The notes beneath the pieces are model-generated. The model did not search any database. It saw nothing but the letters and a program-made list of their open reading frames with translations, and was not told where the DNA came from. Positions 1 to 6,784 of a stretch of DNA of 10,221 nucleotides are shown one piece after another; within the stretch, counting starts at the first letter, position 1, and each line of letters opens with the position of its first letter. The DNA comes from Methanosarcina sp. (GTDB lineage Archaea > Halobacteriota > Methanosarcinia > Methanosarcinales > Methanosarcinaceae), in NCBI GenBank assembly GCA_013331265.1, contig DUGS01000054.1, positions 1,194 through 11,414 of the forward strand, in the 5' to 3' direction. Position numbers and translations under genes: made by a program.

Positions 1-34
1 TTTTTATCCCACTCTCGTTTTTATTCCACCCTCG
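1..34. repeat. Two-copy 17-bp tandem repeat at the left edge
   Basis: Two adjacent 17-nt units (1-17 and 18-34) begin TTTTTAT, end CTCG, and differ at two positions; a third unit starts as TTTTTA at 35 and then diverges. The repeat lies just downstream of the response regulator. Read on the minus strand, each unit contains a purine-rich GAGGGTGG or GAGAGTGG followed by an A-rich run, so it could carry a ribosome-binding site for a gene beyond the window edge. That last point is inference. More copies may lie outside the window. Confidence 0.75.
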
Positions 35-43
35 TTTTTAACT

Positions 44-406
44 TCAAGCAATGAACTCTGCTATGACAAATTTAAATCTCTGGATATCGATGGGTTTGGA
101 AACATAAGCACTGCAACCTGCTTTCAGAAATTTTTCCTCATCACCGCGCATAGCATGAGCTGTAAGGGCAATAACCGGGATCTCACGTGTGACAGGATCT
201 TCTTTTAATATTTTCAATACTTCTACCCCATCAATCCCTGGTAACTGCATATCTAATAATATTAAGTTGAAGTGATTTTTTTTTACAATTTCTATTGCCA
301 TAACCCCATCTGAAGCTTCTATTGGTTCATAACCAAATGAGATTAATAAAGTCCTGACAAGTTCCATGATTAAAGGATTGTCTTCCACGACAAGTATATT
401 TTTCAT
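44..406 (-). CDS. Single-domain response regulator (CheY/DivK-like receiver)
   Basis: A phospho-acceptor receiver of 120 aa with no output domain. The standard receiver residues are present: acidic pair E8-D9, phospho-acceptor D52 in the LILLDMQLPGIDG segment, switch T82 in ALTAHAM, and K104 in SKP. The MRGDEEKFLKAGCSAYVSKPID stretch is the style of DivK-like receivers that exchange phosphate with histidine kinases or phosphotransfer proteins. It is cytoplasmic and presumably signals by protein contact. I chose ATG at 406 over an in-frame TTG at 412 because GAGGT (419-415) lies 8 nt before the ATG but only 2 nt before the TTG. No kinase partner is in the window; one could lie to the left, since the gene reads towards that edge. 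A TATA-like box lies at 452-460. The family call is secure; the partner and output are unknown. Confidence 0.93.
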   Translation of the reverse strand: MKNILVVEDNPLIMELVRTLLISFGYEPIEASDGVMAIEIVKKNHFNLILLDMQLPGIDGVEVLKILKEDPVTREIPVIALTAHAMRGDEEKFLKAGCSAYVSKPIDIQRFKFVIAEFIA

Positions 407-451
407 AGGCAACGACCTCTAAATTACTTTATCCCCCTCACATTCGTAGCC

Positions 452-460
452 TTATATGAA
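452..460 (-). promoter_or_regulatory. Possible TATA box of the response regulator
   Basis: On the minus strand the sequence reads TTCATATAAG, an archaeal TATA-like box. A start of transcription about 25 nt further on (near 427-430) would give a leader of roughly 20-25 nt that includes the GAGGT ribosome-binding site. It is predicted from spacing and base content only. Confidence 0.4.
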
Positions 461-482
461 TGATCTCTTTACTGAAGTAAAC

Positions 483-510
483 ATTTTTTCAAAATGAATA
501 ATTTTTTCAA
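483..510. repeat. Direct repeats ATTTTTTCAA, period 18
   Basis: The 10-mer ATTTTTTCAA occurs at 483-492 and again at 501-510. The two copies sit upstream of the predicted TATA box of the response regulator and beside the palindrome at 513-532. Their place suggests a binding site, but poly-T sequence of this kind can recur by chance in an AT-rich spacer. Confidence 0.45.
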
Positions 511-512
511 TC

Positions 513-532
513 ATACTAATATTTATTAGTAT
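513..532. promoter_or_regulatory. 20-bp palindrome upstream of the response regulator (possible operator)
   Basis: Perfect inverted repeat with arms ATACTAATA (513-521) and TATTAGTAT (524-532) around a 2-nt centre. It lies about 107 bp upstream of the regulator's ATG and some 50 bp upstream of its predicted TATA box, which suits a dimeric helix-turn-helix activator. The arms are mostly A/T, so part of the symmetry could be chance. The binding protein is unknown. Confidence 0.4.
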
Positions 533-904
533 ATTTAATTAAGTTATTTAAATAAGTTTCAGTATTAATTCTAATAAATATATTTCAATTGTTATATCTA
601 AATATCTCAAAGCCTCACCAATAAAACCGCTACATTCCAGGATAAATCTTAATAAAACAGGCTTGCAGTTATGCTGGCCCGTTTCGTTAATGTATACTTT
701 GTTAATATTTCTGTTACCATCTATTTTTTATGCGAAAAGCACATTTACGCCTTAACTTTAAGGTGGAGAGTGTATTCTCAATTTCAAAGGGACAGGGGTA
801 GTTCACAATGATTTTAATATGAATTGCTTAAGCCCTTTTTTGCAGTTACCCTTAATTCCCAATTACTGAAGTTCTTTATTCACCAGAGTTCAAGTTATCT
901 GAAG

Positions 905-936
905 AAAACACTGCTGATCAAAAACACTGCTGATCA
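905..936. repeat. Perfect 16-bp tandem duplication abutting the U32 start codon
   Basis: AAAACACTGCTGATCA occurs twice with no gap (905-920, 921-936), and the second copy ends 2 nt before the ATG at 939. Identity of the two copies points to a recent duplication. It fills the position where a ribosome-binding site would be expected, and no GGAGG/GGTGA-like motif is present in it. Confidence 0.9.
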
Positions 937-938
937 TT

Positions 939-3548
939 ATGTCTGATAAAATGCCTGCTAAAAATTTAATCTGTAATCCCCCGGAAATCCTTTCTCCGGT
1001 AGGGGATCAAGAAGCCCTGCTTGGAGCAATCAAAGGAAGAGCTGATGCCGTCTACCTTGGAGTTGGCGAGTTCAACGCCCGGCAGGGAGCTAAAAATTTC
1101 ACAATTGATGACCTGGAAGCTGCCGTTGATCTTGCTCATTCACACGGAGTCCTTGTCTATCTTGCCCTCAATATCCCTATCAAACAAAAAGAACTGCAGC
1201 ACGCCCTTGATATTGTGGACAGGGCATACGCAGCCGGAATAGATGCAATTATCCTGCAGGACCTCGGGCTTCTCAGGCTTTTAAACGAAATCTATCCTGA
1301 CCTGAGCCTTCATGCAAGCACGCAGATGACCATCCACAGCAAAGAAGGAGTGGATTTTGTGGCAGGTCTGGGAGCAAAAAGATTCATAGTTTCCAGGGAA
1401 CTTACCACTGATGAGGTAAGGGATATTGTAGAGCATTCCAGGGTGGATATTGAGGTCTTTGTTCATGGAGCTCTCTGCTATTCTTATTCCGGCAAATGTC
1501 TCTTCAGCAGTTTCCTGCACGACAGGAGCGCAAACAGGGGAGCCTGTGCCCAGCCATGCCGACGCAGGTACAGGTTCCTGGTAAACGGAAGAGAAATTGA
1601 TGAAAGGTATATCGGAGGCAGTTATCCTATAAGCTGTGCCGAACTCTCCACTCTCACAGGACTTGAAGATATTATCAAAACCGGGGTTGTAAGCCTTAAA
1701 ATCGAAGGCAGGATGAAAAAACCCGAGTACGTAACTGCAAGTGCCGCCGCTTACAAAGCCGCAGTTGAAAGCATATGCGGCCCCGGAGATAACCCTACCA
1801 TGGAAGAACTTGAAGCAAGGGAAGCCGAGCTTGCAAAACTCTTTTACAGGGGATTTACGCGCGGCTTTGTACTCGGGGAAAAAGGGGTATCACATCCCAA
1901 ATACAGCTCAAATTACGGTTCTTTCCTTGGAAAAGTCCTGGACATCTCCCGTTCAAAAGGGAACACAAAACTTACAGTCCGGCTTGAAGAGAATATCCAG
2001 GTAAAAGACGGCATAAGCATCTTTACACGAGAAAGAATGCTCGGCTCCGCAGTAACCGGCATAGTAACGATTTCAGGCGAGCATGTAAAAAGCGCGAAAA
2101 AAGGAGAAAAAGTCGGACTTGAGATCAGTTCGAAAACAGGCAGGGCAGTCCAGAGAGGAGATGAACTCTACCTCACAACAGACACGCAGCTCCTTGATGC
2201 CCTCCAAAAAACAAAAATGAAAACTCTCCCGGTAAGCCTGAAGGCAAGAGCCCGGAAAGGAGAGCGGTTTACGGTTGAGATAAGGGAAGAAAGCGGAAAA
2301 AGAGAAGAGAACGAAAAAAGCAGCAAAATACAAGAACCCCGATATGCGGAATTTTCAGATGAGTATACTGTCCAGGCAGCCGAAAAAGCCCCGACAACTG
2401 AAGAGCAGATACGAAAGGCAATGGAAAGCCTTGGCGATACTCCCTTTGAAGCCACTTCCGTTGAGATAGAAGCTGATGAAAACATCTTTATTCCTGTCGG
2501 CGTGCTAAAGAATACGAGGAGAAAGGCTGCGGAACTCCTTCTCGAAAAAGCCCTGAAGGCAAATAAAAAAGAGCAAAAACACCCTGACCTTGAGGTTTTC
2601 AATCGCCTCTGCTCTGTAGAAAACGATTCTGAAAGCAATAATGAAGCAGCCCTGATAAGTGCAGCCGGCATGAAAAGGGCAGGAACAGGGTTAAGAGGCA
2701 CAGCTTCAAAAAAACTCCTTCTGAGCGTTGAAGTGCAGAATATTCCTTCTCTCTTGCAGGCAGCCTCAGCCGGAGCTGATATTGCTTATATCCCGATTTC
2801 GTTGTTTGAAGTACTGATGTCTCTCAATAATGCTGACAGGCTTGAGGATTTGAAAGCAGAAAAAATCGAACTGGTTTTCAAGGTTCCAAGAATTACCCAC
2901 GAATGGGAACTGGAGGAATTAAAACCCCTGCTGGAAAAAGTAAGGGATGCCGGTTTCACAGTGGCATGTTCAAGCCTCGGAGCATCACAGATTGCAAAAA
3001 AGCTCTCCATACCCTTTGTCGCCCAGAAAGACCTCAATATTTTCAATGCCTTTGCCTCCAGCGTCTTCTTCCAGGCAGGAGCGTACAGGGCAACCCTTTC
3101 AAGTGAGCTGAACCTGAGCGAAATTAAAAATGTCTGTGAAGCTCTTCAGGCATGCGAGGGTTCAGGCCAGACCGAAATTTTAGTTTATGGCAGGGAACTG
3201 ATGCTTATTACGGAAAACGACCTTTTAAAGCCCCTTGTAGACCGGAAAATCGTACGAAAAGAAAGTGAAGTGCTCCTTGTTGACCAGAGCGGCTCTGAGT
3301 TTCCTGTCAAACGCCTTGGCACCCGCACCCTTATCTATAATTCAAAGGTGCTTGACATGCTGAAATATGTTAAGAATATGAAAGGGTACGGCGTGGACGT
3401 GATCAGGCTTGACCTTTCGCTTAATACCGATGCCGAGGTAAAAGAGATTACAGAAGCGTATAAACAGGCGATTGCAGGAAAAGAGGTAAAGCTGAAGCCT
3501 GCAAGAGGCGTTGAATATTCGACAGGTCATTACTTTAAGGGAGTCTGA
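939..3548 (+). CDS. U32-family protein with DUF3656-like domain; probable RlhA-like Fe-S RNA hydroxylase
   Basis: An 869-aa protein. Residues about 15-290 form the U32 domain (ILSPVGDQEALLGAI, LHASTQM, SLKIEGRMK). The U32 signature spans 172-191 (E172, F174, G177, C180, G185, C187, S190). C180, C187, C203 and C207 (CAQPC) match the cysteine set that binds an Fe-S cluster in UbiU/UbiV-type relatives. A DUF3656-like segment follows (around 390-550, including FIPVGVLKNTRRKAAELL from 517), then a second barrel-like half ending in YSTGHYFKGV. Charged, low-complexity linkers lie near 445-480 and 555-600. Family knowledge: RlhA makes 5-hydroxycytidine in 23S rRNA and TrhP acts on tRNA U34, so the old name 'collagenase/peptidase' is probably misleading. 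The substrate here is inferred. The ATG at 939 is the first usable start after an in-frame TGA at 915; M5 (951) is an alternative. No Shine-Dalgarno motif is visible. Reading frame intact. Confidence 0.9.
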   Translation: MSDKMPAKNLICNPPEILSPVGDQEALLGAIKGRADAVYLGVGEFNARQGAKNFTIDDLEAAVDLAHSHGVLVYLALNIPIKQKELQHALDIVDRAYAAGIDAIILQDLGLLRLLNEIYPDLSLHASTQMTIHSKEGVDFVAGLGAKRFIVSRELTTDEVRDIVEHSRVDIEVFVHGALCYSYSGKCLFSSFLHDRSANRGACAQPCRRRYRFLVNGREIDERYIGGSYPISCAELSTLTGLEDIIKTGVVSLKIEGRMKKPEYVTASAAAYKAAVESICGPGDNPTMEELEAREAELAKLFYRGFTRGFVLGEKGVSHPKYSSNYGSFLGKVLDISRSKGNTKLTVRLEENIQVKDGISIFTRERMLGSAVTGIVTISGEHVKSAKKGEKVGLEISSKTGRAVQRGDELYLTTDTQLLDALQKTKMKTLPVSLKARARKGERFTVEIREESGKREENEKSSKIQEPRYAEFSDEYTVQAAEKAPTTEEQIRKAMESLGDTPFEATSVEIEADENIFIPVGVLKNTRRKAAELLLEKALKANKKEQKHPDLEVFNRLCSVENDSESNNEAALISAAGMKRAGTGLRGTASKKLLLSVEVQNIPSLLQAASAGADIAYIPISLFEVLMSLNNADRLEDLKAEKIELVFKVPRITHEWELEELKPLLEKVRDAGFTVACSSLGASQIAKKLSIPFVAQKDLNIFNAFASSVFFQAGAYRATLSSELNLSEIKNVCEALQACEGSGQTEILVYGRELMLITENDLLKPLVDRKIVRKESEVLLVDQSGSEFPVKRLGTRTLIYNSKVLDMLKYVKNMKGYGVDVIRLDLSLNTDAEVKEITEAYKQAIAGKEVKLKPARGVEYSTGHYFKGV

Positions 3549-3564
3549 TATGTAAAAAATTTTG

Positions 3565-3620
3565 ATTAATGTTCCATTAATAACGTTGTGCACCAGCCTG
3601 GAGGAGAGCTTCCTCCTCCA
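3565..3620 (+). terminator. Two hairpins just after the U32 gene (possible transcript end)
   Basis: The first hairpin has arms ATTAATG (3565-3571) and CATTAAT (3575-3581) with a TTC loop. The second has 8-bp arms TGGAGGAG (3599-3606) and CTCCTCCA (3613-3620) with a 6-nt loop. Both are perfect and begin within 20 nt of the U32 stop codon. Neither is followed by a strong T-run, so this is not a bacterial-style terminator; archaea can end transcripts without one. The hairpins could instead protect the mRNA 3' end. Confidence 0.4.
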
Positions 3621-3810
3621 TTACAAGGTTTAAAAACCAGGTAATTAGCTGACGAATTCCATCTTCCGGATTTTCAGGTAGTAGAATGCAAAAATAGGAA
3701 AAGAGAATTCCCATGCAATGATCAGTTGATGAGAATTCCTGCACAAGGTTTTTGTTCGCTATGCTTACTAAGTATGTGATTATTCGTCAAAAAAGATATA
3801 TAATTACCGG

Positions 3811-3826
3811 GATTGAAATTTCAATC
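3811..3826. repeat. 16-bp perfect palindrome GATTGAAATTTCAATC
   Basis: The sequence equals its own reverse complement over 16 bp. The half-site GGATTGAAAT resembles the common 3' end of archaeal CRISPR repeats (GGATTGAAAC), and an ATTCG at 3782 and a CTCGCG at about 3842 stand where the opposite ends of two head-to-head repeats would fall. There is no array: no second spaced copy and no cas gene nearby. It could equally be a protein-binding palindrome. Confidence 0.55.
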
Positions 3827-4255
3827 AGGATGACGTATTGACTCGCGTTGAAATGTTTAATGCCAGAGATTATTTTAAGAGCATTATTAATTTTTTCATC
3901 GTCGTAATTTATTTTGAATAGCGGGATGAAAAATAAGCAAAAACAGTAGAAAAATTACTATTTTAATCGATGCTTCTCATTTGTAAATATCATATTCAAC
4001 TACTTTTGAGTTTATTTATACTTATCTATGCATTGTATTTTCGCTTGAGTCTATATAGATTCAAGTTTTATTTCCTGCAGGTTATACGAGTCATACAGGC
4101 TCTACCCCACGTTCCGCAGGTGAAGAAATGTAAAAGTGAAATGTATGATGCAGAGTAAAAATAATTAAGCAGAATCAATAACAAGAGAAGGTAAGTAAGT
4201 TGACGCTTATATCCCTGATATAAAGACTCGGGGTTTTTACGCTTATTCCTATAAA

Positions 4256-5425
4256 TCACCTTGTGCTTATCGCTTTTACAGGGTCCAGCTTTGCTGCCTG
4301 CCGCGCAGGATAAATTCCTGTAATCAGGTTCAGCAGGAAAACGGCGAGAATAATAAACACTATATCCTGGGCACGTACTACAATCGGGATAAAGGAAATA
4401 CCGCCGTAAATATCGGAAGATGCTGCAGGGATCTCATATTGTCCTATTGCCAGGGATATAAGGACTCCTGAAAAAGTACCGGCAAGAGCGCCCAGAAGAC
4501 CTAAAATCCCACTCTGGAGGATGAAAATCCTCTGAATACTTGAAACAGAGGCACCCATAGCCCGGAGCATACCGATCTGGCCTGTTGCACCAATAACCGA
4601 AAGGTTCAGAGTGCTTACTACGCCAAAAGAGGCTATGACAATGATAAGCCCGTATACGACGTTGTTTGAAGTGGTCTCGATAGCAATGGTACGGAGGATC
4701 GCAGGGTTTGTTTCTGTCCAGCCCTTTGCGTTATAACCTAATTCCTTGATCTTGTCTGCAACTTCCCTGTCATTATTAAAATCCCTGAGCCTAACCGAAA
4801 CCCCATTAACCACATCCGGAACATCAAAGAACTGCTGGACAGTTTTCAGGGATGTATAGGCAAGGGATTCATCCAGAGGAGATCCGGTATGAAATATCCC
4901 CACAACTCTGAGAGAAAGAGGATTTGCATTCGGAAAAGAAACATCTATGGAGTCCCCCAGATTAACCTTGAGTTTTTCTGCTAGCTTTGAGCCGATAACC
5001 ACCGTATTTCTTGAAAACTCCAGCTCCTGAAAACTGCCTTCAAACATATCTTCTTCAATAGAGCTGATTTGATTTTCCTGTGAAGGGATTACACCTTTAA
5101 GCTCGGCATTAAGGGAATTGTCCTTGAACCTGAAAGAAGCCTGCCCTGCAAGGAAAGGAGAAACTGCAGTGACACCCTCAATTGCACTGATTCTTTCCAT
5201 AAGAGTTCCGTAAAGATAGATATAATCCTCACCATCCTGCGGAGAAACCGAGACATGAGGGAGTTTATTCACGGTAGTGTTGTAAAGCTCCCCTGTAAAA
5301 CCCACCATAAGAGCCTGGGAAACCGTAAGTATCATCACGGCAAGGCCTATTGCGCCTACCGAAAGGAGGGTCTGGAATTTTCTTGCACGTATCTGCCTTA
5401 AGGCAATAAAGAGTTCATAACGCAT
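4256..5425 (-). CDS. FtsX/MacB/LolCE-type ABC transporter permease
   Basis: A 389-aa membrane protein with the type VII (MacB-like) layout: a first membrane segment at about 20-43, a large extracellular domain (about 44-250), then three membrane segments near 256-278, 303-327 and 352-372. The GQIGMLRAMGAS loop (282-293) is the usual coupling helix that meets the ATPase, and the end YPARQAAKLDPVKAI is typical of the family. Such permeases transmit ATP-driven movement across the membrane to export peptides, release lipoproteins or drive an outside partner. I prefer ATG at 5425 (GTGA 5 nt upstream) to an in-frame GTG at 5434, which lacks a ribosome-binding site. It lies 70 bp behind the PGF-CTERM protein gene on the same strand, with an inverted repeat between them. 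No ATP-binding subunit is encoded in the window, so the ATPase must come from elsewhere. Substrate unknown. Confidence 0.9.
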   Translation of the reverse strand: MRYELFIALRQIRARKFQTLLSVGAIGLAVMILTVSQALMVGFTGELYNTTVNKLPHVSVSPQDGEDYIYLYGTLMERISAIEGVTAVSPFLAGQASFRFKDNSLNAELKGVIPSQENQISSIEEDMFEGSFQELEFSRNTVVIGSKLAEKLKVNLGDSIDVSFPNANPLSLRVVGIFHTGSPLDESLAYTSLKTVQQFFDVPDVVNGVSVRLRDFNNDREVADKIKELGYNAKGWTETNPAILRTIAIETTSNNVVYGLIIVIASFGVVSTLNLSVIGATGQIGMLRAMGASVSSIQRIFILQSGILGLLGALAGTFSGVLISLAIGQYEIPAASSDIYGGISFIPIVVRAQDIVFIILAVFLLNLITGIYPARQAAKLDPVKAISTR

Positions 5426-5464
5426 GAGACTCACGGCTTTTTTAATCTTTAGTAAATTTTCCAG

Positions 5465-5478
5465 ATAGGTGAACCTAT
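5465..5478. repeat. Inverted repeat between the surface-protein and permease genes
   Basis: Arms ATAGGT (5465-5470) and ACCTAT (5473-5478) flank a 2-nt centre in the 70-bp gap of the two-gene minus-strand unit. It may be an operator for an internal promoter or a small RNA hairpin that tunes the downstream permease. The arms are short, so chance is possible. Confidence 0.35.
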
Positions 5479-5495
5479 ACTTTTATTCAAACTGG

Positions 5496-6644
5496 TTAAT
5501 GCAGTTTTTTGAAAAGGACAAAAACCATAGCAAGACCTGCAACTCCGAAAGCAACCGAAAAGCCAGGGATGCCGTTCCCACCGCTTTCATTAGAGGTATT
5601 GTTCCCAGAGACAGTGCTTACCTCACTTGCATTTGACGGAGTAAGGTTAGACTCAATAATAGTTTCCCTGCGCTCTATAACATCTCCGTCGTTGCCAATA
5701 AGCTCAATCTCAAGCCTGTAAACCCCTTCCGTGAGCCTTTCTTTCCATGCGACCTCAACGGTCTCATCGTCATCAGTCAAAAGTACCGGGACTCTCTCGC
5801 GGATGGATTCAACAAACACAGAACTGCTGTTCCCCGAAGTTTCCTGTAATTCATATACGGAAAAATTCAGGCTCCCTTCAAAAGGCACCTGGGAACGCCC
5901 AAAAACAGTTGCACTTGCCCCAGTCTCATCTTGATAAATATCAGTAATTTTGGCATCGTCTCTGGCAGTAAAATTTTCTGTTGAAGCTATAAATCCCCGG
6001 CTGGGAGAATAGACCTTTATTTTCACTCTTCCAGTGTACTCTTTATTATTTTCGAGCAGGGAACCCCATGATGCAGAAAAAGTCTCCGGAATACTGGTAA
6101 GGGATGCCTTTTCGGTTTTTGTTGTATATATAACATCGTGCCCGTCTACAAGCATATACTCGATATCAAAAAGTGAAGCCTGATTCGGGGAGAGCGCAAC
6201 AGTGATCCCTTCGGAGTTAGGGACGAGATCATCCACCTTAATCCTGGAAGCTGAGTTGCTGCCGTAAACAAAATCATATTTTGATTCTGAAAGAACCTGT
6301 CCCTGCTTCAGAAGCTTTGCTTTCAGAGTGTAAGCCCCTCGTTCGGCATTACTGACGTCCCAGAAGCCTATTTTCATAACTCTCGTATCCGCAGGAAAAC
6401 TGCCGGTTGAGAACTCCTGTGTGGCAAGGACCTTTTCATTTTCATCAGGCCTGACAAGAGACACCTCCAGGGCCAGATCCTCTTCCGGCTGGGTTGAGTA
6501 GAGGGTTACATCAAAGGACTCTATATCGCTGTAAAGTTCGGCTATTCGGGCTGGACCTGTTCCGTCGGCCTGAGATGTATCTGCTGCTGAGACCGGAAGG
6601 GCTGATAGAAGAAATAAAACAAGTACAAAAAGCACGGCTTTCAT
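5496..6644 (-). CDS. Secreted surface protein with three Ig-like repeats and a PGF-CTERM archaeosortase tail
   Basis: A 382-aa protein exported through Sec: the signal peptide MKAVLFVLVLFLLSALPVSA is probably cut after about residue 20-21. The body appears to be three related beta-rich units of about 90-100 aa (roughly 30-125, 130-228, 230-331); each ends with an aromatic residue, then a G/E-Y turn, a charged strand pair and a final hydrophobic strand. Next comes a Ser/Thr/Asn linker with N-glycosylation sequons at N333, N338, N348, N349 and N352, then IPGF (PGF at 360-362), a membrane segment (363-378) and K379-K380. That tail is the PGF-CTERM signal processed by archaeosortase A, so the mature protein is probably cut and lipid-anchored on the cell surface. 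No enzyme motif or repeat-family name is recognised. A TATA-like box lies at 6721-6730. It is followed by the permease gene, suggesting a shared job at the cell surface. Confidence 0.82.
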   Translation of the reverse strand: MKAVLFVLVLFLLSALPVSAADTSQADGTGPARIAELYSDIESFDVTLYSTQPEEDLALEVSLVRPDENEKVLATQEFSTGSFPADTRVMKIGFWDVSNAERGAYTLKAKLLKQGQVLSESKYDFVYGSNSASRIKVDDLVPNSEGITVALSPNQASLFDIEYMLVDGHDVIYTTKTEKASLTSIPETFSASWGSLLENNKEYTGRVKIKVYSPSRGFIASTENFTARDDAKITDIYQDETGASATVFGRSQVPFEGSLNFSVYELQETSGNSSSVFVESIRERVPVLLTDDDETVEVAWKERLTEGVYRLEIELIGNDGDVIERRETIIESNLTPSNASEVSTVSGNNTSNESGGNGIPGFSVAFGVAGLAMVFVLFKKLH

Positions 6645-6720
6645 GGTCTTTTTTCCCCGATTCTATGACAAAAAGATTGTTTTGATCTTATTTATAAGAA
6701 CTGTAGCCTGATAAATTCAC

Positions 6721-6730
6721 ATTTATATAC
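6721..6730 (-). promoter_or_regulatory. Probable TATA box for the surface-protein/permease unit
   Basis: On the minus strand the sequence reads CCCGTATATAAATG, a good archaeal TATA element with a C-rich flank. A transcription start about 25 nt on (near 6700) gives a leader of about 55 nt. A second candidate, TTATAAATAAG, lies nearer the gene (about 6685-6697). Confidence 0.5.
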
Positions 6731-6784
6731 GGGAAGCAGCAGGATAAAAACAAAAATTGAAAAGGTAAAATGGCAGAAAATAAA

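Larger units (their letters stand above)
413..938. other. 526-bp AT-rich divergent spacer without a recognisable gene
   Basis: This spacer separates the minus-strand response regulator from the plus-strand U32 gene, so it must hold both promoters. It contains a TATA-like box for the regulator (452-460), direct repeats at 483-510, a palindrome at 513-532, a second AT-only palindrome at 544-555, a short CCTTAA/TTAAGG inverted repeat at 750-763, and the 16-bp duplication at 905-936. A weak TATA-like TTTTAATATG at 811-820 could serve the U32 gene with a leader near 95-100 nt. I see no protein-coding or structural RNA gene. Confidence 0.6.
3549..4255. other. 707-bp gene-free spacer between convergent genes
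   Basis: The U32 gene and the ABC permease gene both end facing this spacer, so it needs no promoter for either. It is AT-rich, full of stop codons, and shows no plausible protein gene. Visible structure: the two hairpins at 3565-3620, the GAGAATTCC direct repeat (about 3705 and 3731), the palindrome at 3811-3826 with CRISPR-like flanks, and a small AT-rich hairpin TATATC-CCT-GATATA at 4208-4222. The length is large for a convergent spacer, so it may hold a decayed gene, an unrecognised small RNA or an old insertion, but I cannot show any of these. Confidence 0.55.

Noticed and set aside
770..811. Mini-ORF of 13 codons starting GTG behind AAGGTGG, upstream of the U32 gene
   Set aside because: The purine motif is only 4 nt from the GTG, the peptide has no recognisable property, and the purine run is explained by a short inverted repeat. 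Chance is the simpler reading.
2168..2701. 177-aa frame antisense to the U32 gene
   Set aside because: Ser/Phe/Arg-rich mirror of Glu/Lys-rich coding sequence; the sense strand encodes a clear conserved protein here.
3782..3860. A true CRISPR array
   Set aside because: Only repeat-like ends around one palindrome; no regularly spaced copies and no cas genes.
3970..4158. 62-aa plus-strand reading frame with hydrophobic N-terminal half
   Set aside because: No ribosome-binding site, AT-driven residue content (F, I, L, Y, K) and no family resemblance.
4068..4259. 63-aa minus-strand frame overlapping the permease stop as GTGA
   Set aside because: The overlap looks operon-like and a hydrophobic stretch is present, but the only AAGGTG motif overlaps the start codon itself and the composition is that of AT-rich spacer.
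5426..5434. GTG at 5434 as the permease start
   Set aside because: No ribosome-binding motif upstream, while ATG at 5425 has GTGA at suitable spacing and begins MRYELFIALRQIRAR, typical of the family.
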